Assembly (NCBI GenBank): GCA_021234155.1 | Contig: JAJEKV010000030.1 | Location: 2,811,842-2,875,841, forward strand | Reading direction: 5' to 3' | Length of the DNA stretch: 64,000 nucleotides | Origin: Isoetes taiwanensis | Lineage: Eukaryota > Streptophyta > Lycopodiopsida > Isoetales > Isoetaceae | Shown: one piece after another, positions 47,426-59,190 of the stretch | How the letters are laid out: every line of letters starts with the position of its first letter | Numbering within the stretch: the first letter of the stretch is position 1 | Made by a program: the position numbers and the translations under genes | Notes under the pieces: generated by a model | Databases searched by the model: none | What the model saw: the letters and a program-made list of their open reading frames with translations, nothing else | What the model was told of the DNA's origin: nothing

Positions 47426-47898
47426 GTCATGATTTTGAACTTATCATTTTGGTGGAACGAGCATTACTTGAACTTACTTGAACTATGGTGGTGGTGAATC
47501 AAACTAATTTTAGTGCTGACAGTCTAACAGGTGCTTAGAATCTAACAGGTGCTTAGAAATTCATGCCAATGCTCAATGTCTGTTGTATCACAGGACTATT
47601 ATGATCTCTCTTGAGATCTAACCTATTTTGCAATTATCTTGTTTAATAAGATAAATCTAATTTTGTTTGGTTAAGTTAAGCAATTGCATGTTTAATTGAA
47701 ATGTAAATGGAAATAAAGGGTTCAAATACCTTGAGCTGTTTGATGGAAGTCTTCTAAAACTCTGGACATTGCATAGTCCAATTCTCATTAGCCACCACAA
47801 TGAGAGCTAAGATAAGCCACAATGAAAAACTATGGTTCCATGTGGGTAAATTATAGGCATAGACTAAGAAAATATTATCTATCTATCTATATATATAT

Positions 47899-47927
47899 AC
47901 TAGTTATGGTGCCCGGCGTTGCCGGGC
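47899..47927 (-). mobile_element. Helitron-like 3' end with hairpin (end 3)
   Basis: Minus strand: GCCCGGCAACGCCGGGC then ACCATAACTAGT, next to a (TA)n tract. CTAGT is intact. Body would extend rightwards. Confidence 0.5.
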
Positions 47928-48548
47928 TTTTCAACATTTGAAGAGATGGTTGTGTGATGGTTGGGTAGAACAATCAATGTCGGTTGGAGGGGGCAAGGGT
48001 AATTCATTAATTTTGTGTATGTGGTAGTGTTTTGATATGCAAGTAGTTGAGATGAATTAGAATTCAAGTTTGTGAGGATATGATTTGTTGATTTGTGGTT
48101 AAGCTACTGTACGATTGCTCATTCTCAAAACAGTCTATAAGTATGGGGGTAATATTCGTATTGTTTCACAAATGGTGCTAATTGCTATATATGAAGGGAA
48201 ATGATGAGCACAATGATAAGTGGGCTCCAAATGACGATGAACAATGCAATCTACAACGTTAGGATAATGTGCGTTAGGCATGAAAAGTGCTAGGTATTAT
48301 TTAGGATATTAGCATGAGAATGTGTGAGATTTGCCAAGGTCACATATAAATAACATGAAGGTTATGCACATTGTAAATAGCAAAAGTATAGTTATAAGTG
48401 TATGTCGTGTCGTGTCATGTTTGTAAGAAGATGTCCGTATATTATAAAGGAGTATGCTCTTGGAATGGTTAGTATTGACAATGTTTTGAGAGGGAAAGAA
48501 GTATGCGGAATTGGTTATGCTAGTGCTAGTATAATAAAATTGAAGTGC

Positions 48549-48780
48549 ATGTCGATATCGATATGGAAATTGTGAAGTTGAGCAAGCAAGGAACCTAGAA
48601 GATATTGCGAAACTTATGGAAATTGTGAAGTTGAGCAAGCAAGGAACCTAGAAGATATTGCAAAACTTGAATGAAGTGATATGTTATGCTAGTATAATAA
48701 AAGTGTAAGTGCATGTCGATATCGATATGGAAATTGTAAAGTTGAGCAAGCAAGGAACCTAGAAGATATTGCAAAGCTTG
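48549..48780 (+). repeat. three copies of a ~45-55-bp unit
   Basis: ATGGAAATTGTGAAGTTGAG followed by CAAGCAAGGAACCTAGAAGA appears at about 48563, 48616 and 48727 (third copy with one change). The first two are adjacent. Confidence 0.8.
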
Positions 48781-48789
48781 AGTGAAATA

Positions 48790-51700
48790 TGTAAGATATT
48801 GATTGATGTAATAGGATGTTTGGAATGAAATTATTACCATACACTATAAGAATTTGTTGAACTAATAATCTTAGCTGATGAAATTGTTAATGCGGCTGGG
48901 ATAGGAATATTGAAATGGACATTATGTGACCAAGGAGCTAATAGCATGAGAAGCACAACTCATAGAAGAATGATTGAGTTGTTCACTTTAAGACATTGTC
49001 ATCTAAACTGCATTCTAAATAAATAGCGATGCAAATGACAACCGAAAGGAAATGCATCTGCATAAGCACGATGCAGAATGCTTGGTTCTCATATAGACGT
49101 GTTTGACATATTAGAAAGAATAGTTTGTCACTGCTATGAATAGTAGATGATGCCGTTTATGCATAGATGTTATGGAAATAATCTTTTGTTGATGAGAATA
49201 GTGTCGCAATAAAAATAGCTTCGTTTCAAAATGGCTGTCTAGAGTCCATACAAAGTGTATAATTCCCATGCATAGATTGACCTGCAGAAGAGACACAGAT
49301 GCTTGGAGTTCAATGTGCCAGGTGCAAAGCAATAAGTTGTGCTGAATTATGAGGATAAATTAGTTGCAATAATCATGAATGGACAATGAAATAAATACCT
49401 TGTTCATGCTCGTTTATGTAGATCGAACATGGACTTGAGTATCTTAGCTACAAAGAAATTCATGTGCACTCAAGGGATTACAGTAATGGATGAACGGATA
49501 TAGACTATCTGCACAACTTTAACTGCACTGTTTAGATCCTTCATTTTTTTGAGAAGATGGCATACACAAATAGCTGGAATAGCAGACTGCCCACTTTAAT
49601 ATTCAGAACTCGTTTTCGAGCAATGTTAACCCCATAAGAGTTTTTGTATCTTCACTGAGGCATACCTTATGGACAAAGGCCATAAGAGTTTTTGCATCTT
49701 CATTGAGGGCACATGATTTAACCTTGCAGTATTAGGATAAAGCACAAATCTCAAACTGTAAAATCTCGCTGAGAAATGAGAGCAGAAAGATGCAAACCAA
49801 GTGTTGGCCAGATAAATCTATGCATCAAGTATAATTACAACTGGCATTCTGCAGCGTCATACCTGCAAATAAATAGAACGTTTGGGAATAGTGAGCCAAG
49901 TAAACTTAATTATACAAATGGTAGGGCCGGTTACGTACACAAATATATAATGTTTTGAAAGCATTACGCACAGTGGGGTACATTGCGTTATCTGAAATGA
50001 GTTATCTGAAATGAGTTCAGTGGGCTAGACACCTGCCAAATACCAAGGAGATAATGCCCACTGACATTGGAACATGCTGTAGACCAAACCTAAATCTAGT
50101 AGAGGGCCGCAAAAAAGAACATACCAAATCTAGCCTTAATTTGTGGATAAGATAAGGATGTCGGATATGCGATCTGTGGACCAATACTGAGTAAAGAGCA
50201 CTATGTATGATCTTGTGCTCCATCATCTTGTGATATAGTACATATGCATAGCTTAAAGTAAAAGTATCAGAAGTATATAGAGAGTGAATAGATATATTTA
50301 AAGCTTATTACAGATACCATATCCATTTCACCAAGGAGTTCGAAAGAAGAACCCTCTTACCCGCTGCTAGAAAGAAGAAAGAAGCCCAATGGTTGCATGA
50401 AGCCCAGTGATTTCTGATAAGGGCTTGTTCCTTTCCATTCTAGAATCGATGTGTTGCACAACAGGGTGCAGACTATTGAAATTAGGAACGATAATGCAAT
50501 GTGAAAGCTAGTTCTTCATACAAATGCATATTTTTTGCATCAACCAAAGAATCATGCTGCAATGAAGCTGATTTTCTAAAGACAATGGTTGGATGATGCT
50601 ACTGCAGAAGCCCTACGACCCGAACAGGACATGCTTCTACCATTTCTTCAATCTATGATTGGCAAGGATTCAGACCCATATCACAAATGCTCAAGAGAAA
50701 ACCTGATGATGATGGCATAGTGCCAGAGCCTCATCCTGACACACATTGCTAGGCTAAGAACAAAGCATACAATGTAAAGAGGTAGATATCTAGTAAACCC
50801 AAATTCCAGTTCCATACCTCTTTTTCATGCAAATATGCAAAAATTGGCATCCGTGCAGGCAATATCCTATTCCAATATGGGATGGATTGGTACACTCAAA
50901 GTATTAATGTAGAAGAGCTCCTCTGCAAAAATTGTGAAAAGCTTACTGCTGGCTCAATTTGTTAGCAGATCACGTCACTTGTGTTCAACTCAATTGGAAA
51001 TGCAGGGCATCTGATCATCATACCCATGCTTATGTATGTACATCTTCGGATGGGTAGGATACATGTATAGACAGCTAGCTACCACAATCTGTACAATGTA
51101 TGTGCAAAAGTTAGATGCAAAAATATTTCATTGACAATGTGTATAACCTTCATTCTACTGAAGCTTATTGAAGGCACATTTATTACAATGACCATTAAAG
51201 AAAAGATGCACCTTCGATTTTTGAATGTGATGATCATCTCTACAACCAATGAAGCAGACTTTACATTGTGCACCACCTGCATCAGCACAATGATGGATTA
51301 TGAAGACCACACTTTATCTCGTTTTTTCCACGTATTATAGCGTTTGGTTCATCTTTTACTGCAAGCCACCGATGTGGGGAATATTCCTGGCATTGTACCA
51401 GATCGATGGCCCACATCATTTACAACTAAAACGAGACAAACTTTTTCAATGGTGCACCTTGACCTCAATGGTCTAAAACCACAATATCATTACACCAAAG
51501 AAATTACATAAGCCTTGGTAGGCAAAACAGCATGCATTTCTTTCAGATGAAATTTATATTTGAAGAAATATTGAGACGAATTGGTGGAGCCTATCGTCTA
51601 TGCAAATGAAGCCGCCAGTGTGGAATCCTACTGGTCGGCTGTTTACCTTGAGGCAAAGCAAGCACCGTGGCCATCAACCAGCGCCCTGTCAAGCACGTTC

Positions 51701-52200
51701 ATGCAAGCATGGCCATTTCAGATGTGAAGATTTTGCATCCCACCCATAGAAGTGAAAACCGAATGATGGATCGATGCCTATTTTTGTTTTGTTACCCTCG
51801 GAATGGAAATTTCAAAGAAGCACCCGATTTTGCTCTAAAAGAATCCAGATTGAGAAAAGTACAGCAAAAACGGCTTCATAGCCTAGCCAAATAAAACCAA
51901 CAAAGATGCATCTCCAAAATTTCATTATGCAGAATTCGCTAGAGGAAGAGAGCCTTAGGCCTATCTACTGAAAATGGGAAAAAAAAATCCACGGAATTGG
52001 GCATGGAAGAACAAAATAGCAGGGAACAGAAGACATGAGCAGCCGTTCTTTCTTCCTCGCCTCCAACTATCAGCAAGACAAATCGAGTCGGATTTTGTAC
52101 TGTCTATTTCGCTTCCTTCTTCTAGACTGCCTGGACTTGCAGAATCGGCATAACCTACTCTAATCCTCTAAAAAAAAAGGCAAACTGCCCCTACTCTGCA
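48790..52200. other. AT-rich DNA without recognisable genes
   Basis: Only short frames, none with a recognised domain. Contains minor duplications (CCATAAGAGTTTTTG at ~49633 and 49680; GTTATCTGAAATGA twice at ~49987). Confidence 0.4.
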
Positions 52201-52212
52201 AATAGAAAACAC

Positions 52213-52302
52213 AACGAATATGGGATTTGAACCCACAAGCAAGCCAGCCGGAATCCTTCAGCGCTGCTATCAGAGCGCCTATCTCTGACCCAGGCACGCT
52301 CC
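52213..52302 (-). tRNA. tRNA-like sequence, probably a pseudogene or SINE head
   Basis: Minus strand contains a B-box-like GTGGGTTCAAATCCCAT at about 52213-52235 and, ~60 nt upstream, an A-box-like TGGGTCAGAGATAGGCGC. Between them GCGCT-CTGATAGC-AGCGC folds as an anticodon-type stem-loop with a GAT triplet (Ile-like), though the loop is 8 nt. Acceptor and D stems do not pair well and the variable region is long, so a functional tRNA is doubtful. Confidence 0.3.
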
Positions 52303-53421
52303 TGCAAAACTCCGTGCACATAATACAGAGATGAAGCCCCGAATCCCTCGCTCGGATCGCCTGGCACCTCGCCGAGAAAAGAAACCAGCGTGCAATCTTA
52401 TCCGTGCCCTAAAATTTAGAATCTTTTCCTTCCAACCACTACAAAAAATGCAAAAACATCCATGAAAAAAGCGAGTTGCAAATCGCCCAAAATAGCAAAA
52501 AACACTCAAGCTCCTCTCACATGGCAAATTATACCCTTTTTTATACAATACTATACGGAAATCATAGTCCAAACCACTGCCTGAAAACACTCCCCCAACC
52601 CAAAACGAAAATAGCACACTATATGAAGCACAATAAAACAATTAAATGCATTAGAGATCATTAAAGCAACAAAATGAGTGATTGCACACCTTAACGGCAT
52701 GAAATCTTGATGTTGGATCTTCATAGTTTCAAGCAAATATCATGATACTAAACATCAGGCAAGAGGTGGAGTCTAATCCCCTTGGCCATCATGTCTGCAC
52801 ATAGGAGACCAGCCATAGTAAAAAAAACCAAGGAATGAACATCACGGTCCAACAGCATATTGGCCCTAAAAACTCCCATTGCTAATTCTGCAAAAGAAGC
52901 GCCATATTTATGCCTATCAAGCAGAAATTGTGTAGTCTCCACATAGATCTCTTTTTAAGATAAAAGAGTATCCTGAGGTTGCACCTTCACAGTGTTGAGC
53001 ATCTACTGCATGGAGAGACAGTCAAATAAGCCAATTCCAACTACAATAAAATTGTATGCTACATAATATTCTCAGCATAGCAAATGGTACACTACCTTTT
53101 ATAAGGAGATTGATACCTTCATCTGAACATAGCCAGCAAAATCAAACTCTATGCAAAGAGATGTAAGTGTTCTCAACAATTGAAAACGATGCACAGAAAC
53201 ATCTATCTTCTGGAGATGTTGCTTGTCTCATCTATTATAACTCAGACTTACGGTATCCAGCCATCACTTGATGAGAAAAAGAGCTTCATCTTACCTATAT
53301 CTGTATCAACCACAGTAAGATTAACGCCCCATCTGAAATCAAAGAGCGAACTAAGCTCCGTTACCTAATTTGGTTGAGCCGGAAGTAAACTGCGAACTAA
53401 GCTCGGTTACCTATCCTATGA

Positions 53422-54026
53422 TAGCTACACATACCACAAAAATAAAGAAGAGTTACTATTTTTGGCGTCCATCCAGCCTCCATCTAAACTCTATCCAAAC
53501 CCTGAAATCGTATCAAAATTTTTTGGGCCCTATTTTTTTCTTCCCGATTTTTGGATCACCTAAAAACTTTCCCGGCAGACAAAATAAACCCAAACCTTAG
53601 ACAAATAAACCAAGTCAAAAATCCAAAAACTTTTCGGGACCTCGGAAAAACCAAATTTAAACAATAGGATAGTTATCATATAACAGATATTAATTGCTGC
53701 TCTCATGTGGACGAAATGACATCTTCTAAAAAGCATGAAGCGCACCCCGGCCAGACCATGCTGAATTTACAGAAACAAAGCTACACATACCACAAAAATA
53801 AAGAAGAGTTACTATTTTTGGCGTCCATCCAGCCTCCATCTAAACTCTATCCAAACCCTGAAATCGTATCAAAATTTTTTGGGCCCTATTTTTTTCTTCC
53901 CGATTTTTGGATCACCTGAAAACTTTCCCGGCAGACAAAATAAACCCAAACCTTAGACAAATAAACCAAGTCAAAAATCCAAAAACTTTTCGGGACCTCG
54001 GAAAAACCAAATTTAAACAATAGGAT
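53422..54026 (-). repeat. R2 family copies 3 and 4, direct duplicates
   Basis: 53422-53670 and 53779-54026 are almost identical ~249-bp blocks, from AGCTACACATACCACAAAAA to TTTAAACAATAGGAT. On the minus strand each starts ATCCTATTGTTTAAATT like the other R2 copies. The 108 bp between them are unique. Either a tandem duplication of an R2 element or two R2 insertions in the same site. Confidence 0.85.
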
Positions 54027-54035
54027 TATCTATAT

Positions 54036-54260
54036 ATAGTAATAAAAGTATATATATATAGTAATAAAAGTAAAATGTAGTGTGTGCACAGCATCTCGGC
54101 CGCTAAACTAAACCGCGAGATACTTTTAAAATTGTTTTCATTGCGGTTATTCAGGAGTCGTGGTAGATTTGTGGCATGCGTCTGGGTGATTCAGGCTTTC
54201 CAATGGATCGCCATATCTCCCCACCTTCTCCCATTGCTCCATCCCGTATCGTCCAATCCA
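54036..54260 (+). repeat. dispersed repeat family R3, copy 1
   Basis: Starts at TATATAGTAATAAAAG and includes GCATCTCGGCCGCTAAACTA, TTGTTTTCATTGCGGTTATT and GATTCAGGCTTTCCAATGGA, matching 58979-59190 in order. In copy 2 the repeat begins immediately after a Helitron-like CTAGT end. At 54246-54372 a 63-bp unit (ATCGTCCAATCCATTGAAGC...) is tandemly doubled. Confidence 0.8.
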
Positions 54261-54399
54261 TTGAAGCATGGCTATGGCAAGACTCCGGTGGGACAAGGCC
54301 CATAAGAGGTATCGTCCAATCCATTGAAGCATGGCTATGGCAAGACTCCGGTGGGACAAGACCCATAAGAGGTCCACTGCCTTTGGTATTTCGGCATAC

Positions 54400-56240
54400 C
54401 AGAAACCTTGAGATTGGATGCCGCACCCTCTAGGACACTCCAAAGAATGTGGATCTCCCATGTTTTTCTGCTGGTTCTTTCCTCATGCAACCTTATTTTT
54501 GCTGAGAGATCGATTTGTTGCTGAGTGGAGGTATTTCTGTAACCTATTCCACCATAGTTTCTGTAGAATTCTATGCTACTCTCTGTTTATGAAGGTTCAA
54601 AGGAAGATTACATTTGATTTGCCAATTCTTATTTGAAATTTTTGTATTAATAGGGTTGCGACACGATGATGTGGTTGGAACGATCAATTCCCAAATGTAG
54701 ATAAATCATACATGGTCCCTAGGATATTTCAGAAATCCCTGCCATACCAAGAGAGTAATTTTCAACTGGCATTTATTCTGTGATGTGGATAAATTGCAGT
54801 ACATCTTTCACTATGTATGGATGACTATGAGTACTGGTTAATGAATAACATTTCCTTGTCTGATCCTTGACTTCCCGGAGCTGGAGTTTCCGAATCTGGT
54901 CTATTCATGGAAGGTCTGGTTATTGTCATGGAAAGATCTCAAGTCCCGAGGACTCCCTGTTTGCGTGGAAATTTGAAAGGTAGCCAGGCATATGCTTTTT
55001 CGAAGAAAGCGTAACATAATGGTTTACTACCGCACCCCCACAATGCAACGTGAAAGGGTACAAGATGATCCTTTGCTTGGATATGATCTAGACTTTATCT
55101 GCATGGCCATGCAGGCATCTACTTATTCATTGATTTGGGGCCTTTAGGAATCTTGCAGCTATGGCTCCCAATGAGTTGCAGCGGCCTCAACCTGGTAATC
55201 ATCCTAAAGATAGTGACCCACAACCGGAATTGGGCTCTTTCGAAAACCCTTTGCGAGATCTACAATCTCCTGCATAAATGTAAGTTGCAAAAACTCCTTA
55301 TAATTTTTAGGCTCTTTGCACAAATCTGCAGAATGGATGGTGAGTTTTGTATGTGTGACCTATTTCATATATTAACTCTATTATGCAAATGTGCCAGTGG
55401 ACTACCTACTATTGATGAAGCGAGATGTCACGGTGCAACCTAATCCCGAAGAGGTTGCGGGTGTTATGTAAACCAGGATGAACTATGGGATCTCATAAGG
55501 ATAGCTGACACTGGTACTAGAGGTTGAGTTGCAACAGGTCGTCTCCAGCAAATTTGGAAACGAGCAAATATGAGGTATATTTTCTTCTTTCACATAGATT
55601 GCTGGATTATTTGGTGCTGGCTGATGGATTTGTCGTTGTTGTAGGCTTGTGAAGCTGGTACTGATTGATCTGTGGTGTTTTTTTTGTTCGTATGAAGTAA
55701 GACGTTAGCGATTTAAGGTGTGTGCAGATGTGTTGTTATGTTATTATTAGATCTGCGTTATTGAACATGCTTTGCAAATACCATGCTTTCTAAAAAAGCA
55801 TCAGGGACTTATTCCCCAAGTCTTCATACTTGAAAGATATCCAGAGGCGGGACTTATTCCCCAAGTCTTATGCAATTGGCGAAGCTCAAATGACCTGGAG
55901 CCAAGGCCATGATATTCGTATATTTTGTTCAAGCAGGCTAATAGATAACATATTGAACATGTCTTGCAAATACCATGCTTTCAAAAAAAGCAGAAGGGAC
56001 CACATAGCAGTTTTTGAAAACCAAGATCTGGAAATACAATAAGACAAACCGCCCTACAATAGTTTCACATGATGCTATGGCATAACAGTTTTTCTTTAGG
56101 TAGAAGATATGGGCAGACTCTTGAGGTTGCCAGCAGATGCATTGTCCACTAAAATGCCACTCGTGCGCTGCACCCAGTTGCCAAAAATGAGGAAAGAAGG
56201 AGCCGTAGCCACCCAAATATCTATTCAGAGAATGCAACCG
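54400..56240. other. no recognised gene; scattered exon-like pieces
   Basis: A frame at about 55165-55280 (MAPNELQRPQPGNHPKDSD) ends before a GTAAG and could be an exon. GGGACTTATTCCCCAAGTCT is duplicated at ~55804 and 55849, and CTTGCAAATACCATGCTTTC at ~55770 and 55963. No family identified. Confidence 0.25.
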
Positions 56241-56337
56241 ATTGCTTGAATCATTTATTGGTCTAACTTATGCATTGGCAGAGTCCTGTGCGCGCTACAA
56301 CCTTGTGGCTGTGCCTAGCAACATTATTTTTTACCAC

Positions 56338-57213
56338 CTTGCGCTTGAACTGTTTACAGGCATGCAGCATAGGGGCATAAAAGCTAATAAAGTCATATTT
56401 CTGAGTATTCTGAAAGCGTGCTGTAGTGTAGGTAGCTCCCAGCAGGCCCGTATCATCCATGAGCAGGTAATGGAAAGTAACCTCCAATATGATACTTTAG
56501 TTGGAAACTCTTGTTTGTATGTATGCAAAATGTGGGTGCTTTGAAGAAGCACATACAGTCCTTGAGAATTTACCAAATCGGGATGCAGTGACATGGAATG
56601 CTATGATTAGTGGATATACTCAATATGGTAAGAACCTACTTGCCCTGAAATGTTTTCAAGACATGCAGCAAGATGGTGTAGTTGCAAACAATTTTACCTT
56701 CTCAAGTGTATTGAAAGCATGAAATTGGATCATCCAGATGCCTCGGCATGGCAAGCAATGATAGGAGGTTATGCCCAGGTTGGTCAGGCTGCATTAGCTG
56801 TGCAGTGTTTTGAAGAAATGCAGTATTGTGGCATTTCATTTGATACCGTGACATTTAGTGACATGCTTTCTGCATTCAGTCGGTCAGGTTTTGTGGATGA
56901 AGCCATTTGGTTCTTGAGATTCATGGAGGAATGCAATTGTATAACACCTGATATGTATCATGTTAGCTGCATGGTGGATCTTCTTGGGAACACAGGGCAC
57001 TTCAGTAGTGCAGAACAGTTGCTTAAAGCTACTGCAGAGCCTGATTTTTGCCTATGGATAACTCTACTTAATGCCTGTCAAGTACATTCTAATAAGGACC
57101 TAGGAAAGCAATGCTTTAATGCAATTATGCATATAGATCCTTCTTATGCCCCAGCATATGTTTTGATGTCAAATATTTATGCTGTTAGCAAAGTGAAAGG
57201 CAGTGCTTTTTAA
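56338..57213 (+). pseudogene. PPR protein, C-terminal part, frameshifted
   Basis: Resumes the PPR pattern with 'LALELFTGMQHRGIKANKV' and 'FLSILKACCSVGSSQQARII'. A shift near 56505 leads to 'VCMYAKCGCFEEAHTVLENL', 'RDAVTWNAMISGYTQYGKNL'; a second lesion near 56720 leads to 'AWQAMIGGYAQVGQAALAVQ' and, after more repeats, an E-type tail 'LLNACQVHSNKDLGKQCFNA' and 'YVLMSNIYAVSKVKGSAF' ending at 57213. At least four PPR motifs plus a partial E domain; no DYW domain. Plant PPR-E proteins act in organelle RNA editing. Two frame breaks and the distant N-terminal half (43136) make it a pseudogene as read. Confidence 0.8.
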
Positions 57214-58949
57214 AATATGGGTTAAGTAGTGGAAAGAAGGTTATGATGACCTACATGCAATTGTCTCAAGATGATCATGACATGCGCTGGGCCACTGTGA
57301 GCAGCTACGTCAAGTCATAGCAAGTATTGATTATATTCTTCACAGGCTTAACCACGCAAATTATAACAAGTTGTAATTCTTCAGTTCTCATTGTGCAGGT
57401 TTGTTCTTTAGTTTTATGCTCTTCGAGCTTATGCATCTGTTGTATATTTATTCCATATACAGTTCAGTTCGTATCTAATGGACTGAGTATGATTTTGTGA
57501 TTGCAGTTGGTTATGTGAGGCTGGGTTCAGTGGCTTACTGGTTCTCAATGAGCACTTTCTACTTCTGACTGGAGGTGTATTGGTGCAAGAGTCAAGTACA
57601 GCTATTGGCAGAGCCAAGACAATTCGATTCGAGAAACATTATTATGTCTGTGTCTTTATGCTAATTCACTAAGCCATTTGATAAGTATCATTTCACTTGT
57701 TACATAAATAATTTAAGTTTGCTTATTTCTGTTTCATTGAAGATGCGTTTTCTATTGCAGTAGGAGCAGTTTCTTTGTTATTACAATAGTGTAGTTTGAA
57801 CTGGAGCCCTATTGATGCTGGAGCCAATAGGATCAGCTACACATGTCAGTAGACCTGATGGCTAATAAGAGACGGTGATCTTTGGAAGAGATATATAGAA
57901 AGAAAAGAAGGAAGGAAGAAAGGATGAGACCTTAAGAAAACTACTTTGCTATGAGACCAATTAATAGAAGTGTGCTTGATATGGCATTTCAAGTTGCACG
58001 AGGCATTGGTTTGGATATGTACTTTGTACGTTGTCAGAATTTTTCACATTAGTATTCTTCCTCCTTTTGGTAAACCGCATTTCCAATTCTCTCAATCTTG
58101 GTGCACATGTGGTATTGCCAAAATCACCACAACTAAGATTCCCTAGCATTATATCTCCCTACTGAATTCCCATGTTTTATTTTCCCTCTGCATTGTGAGT
58201 CAAGAATCCCCCTAATACTATTACTGCTTCCATCATCTAGCCTATGCAGGTGTTAGGTTCAATACCTACAGCCTAGCAGCCTAGTGTTAGATTTAATGCC
58301 TACAGCCTGTGGCTCTGCCTAGCAACATTATTTTTTAACTTGTAGCAAGTTTATCCTATAGTACTGATCCATGATACGCTTTCCTATACAAAAGTTACCG
58401 CATAAAGGTTGAGCTACGCCATTATTTGCGCTGCTAAGCACATCATATAAATCACACAACCTTGCATTAACTAGAGGCTGAAATTTTGTAGAATAAAACA
58501 GTTTAGCCTATGCCTTAAGTAGAAGGGCAATTCTCTAAATTCCCATGTTCTATTTTCCCTCTGCATTGTGAGTCAAGATTCCCCTAATACTAATACTGAT
58601 GCTATGTAAAATTCTCAACAAAGATTGCTTTACTTAATATAAAATATCGGACAGACATCTCAAAGGCATCGCTGACCTTATAGATAGATAGGATGTTAGA
58701 TGCGAGTATGAGTGAGGTGAATTCAATGATATCATTGCTTTAACTTCATATTGACATATGCAGTGTGCTGGTACGATTGAACTAAAAATCGAGGAGACCA
58801 TTGGTTGAAGAATATACTGACAAGTTTTGAAACAACTATACTTTTCAGGAAATCAATGCCATAATGTCAAGGTATAATTTCAAGGGTTTGTAGTAGGACA
58901 AAGCTCAACATTGCTTGAACAATATTGCTCTTATTTAATCCCAACAGAA
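57214..58949. other. AT-rich DNA after the PPR gene
   Basis: No gene. CTGCATTGTGAGTCAAGA with flanks is repeated at ~58190 and 58560, and GCCTAGCAACATTATTTTTT at ~58316 repeats 56313, the sequence just left of the PPR restart. Confidence 0.4.
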
Positions 58950-58978
58950 GCCCAGCAACGCTGGGCACTTTTTCTAGT
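58950..58978 (+). mobile_element. Helitron-like 3' end with hairpin (end 4)
   Basis: Hairpin GCCCAGCAACGCTGGGC (58950-58966), 7 nt, then CTAGT at 58974-58978 followed by T. Best match of the four to a Helitron terminus on the plus strand. Body would lie to the left. Confidence 0.55.
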
Positions 58979-59190
58979 TATAGTAATAAAAGCAAAATGA
59001 TAGTTTGTGCATAGCATCTCGGCCGTTAAATTAAACCGACGATCGAGATGCTTTCAAAATTGTTTTCATTGCGGTTATTGAGTCGTGGTAGATTTTTCGC
59101 ATAGACCATTCCGGCTGGGTGATTCAGGCTTTCCAATGGATCGCCATATCTCCCCACCTTTTCCGATTGCTCCAGTCCAATCCAAGCCCT
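58979..59190 (+). repeat. dispersed repeat family R3, copy 2
   Basis: Same order of motifs as 54036-54260 (TATAGTAATAAAAG, GCATCTCGGCCGTTAAATTA, CATTGCGGTTATT, GATTCAGGCTTTCCAATGGA). Begins exactly where end 4 stops. Confidence 0.8.
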
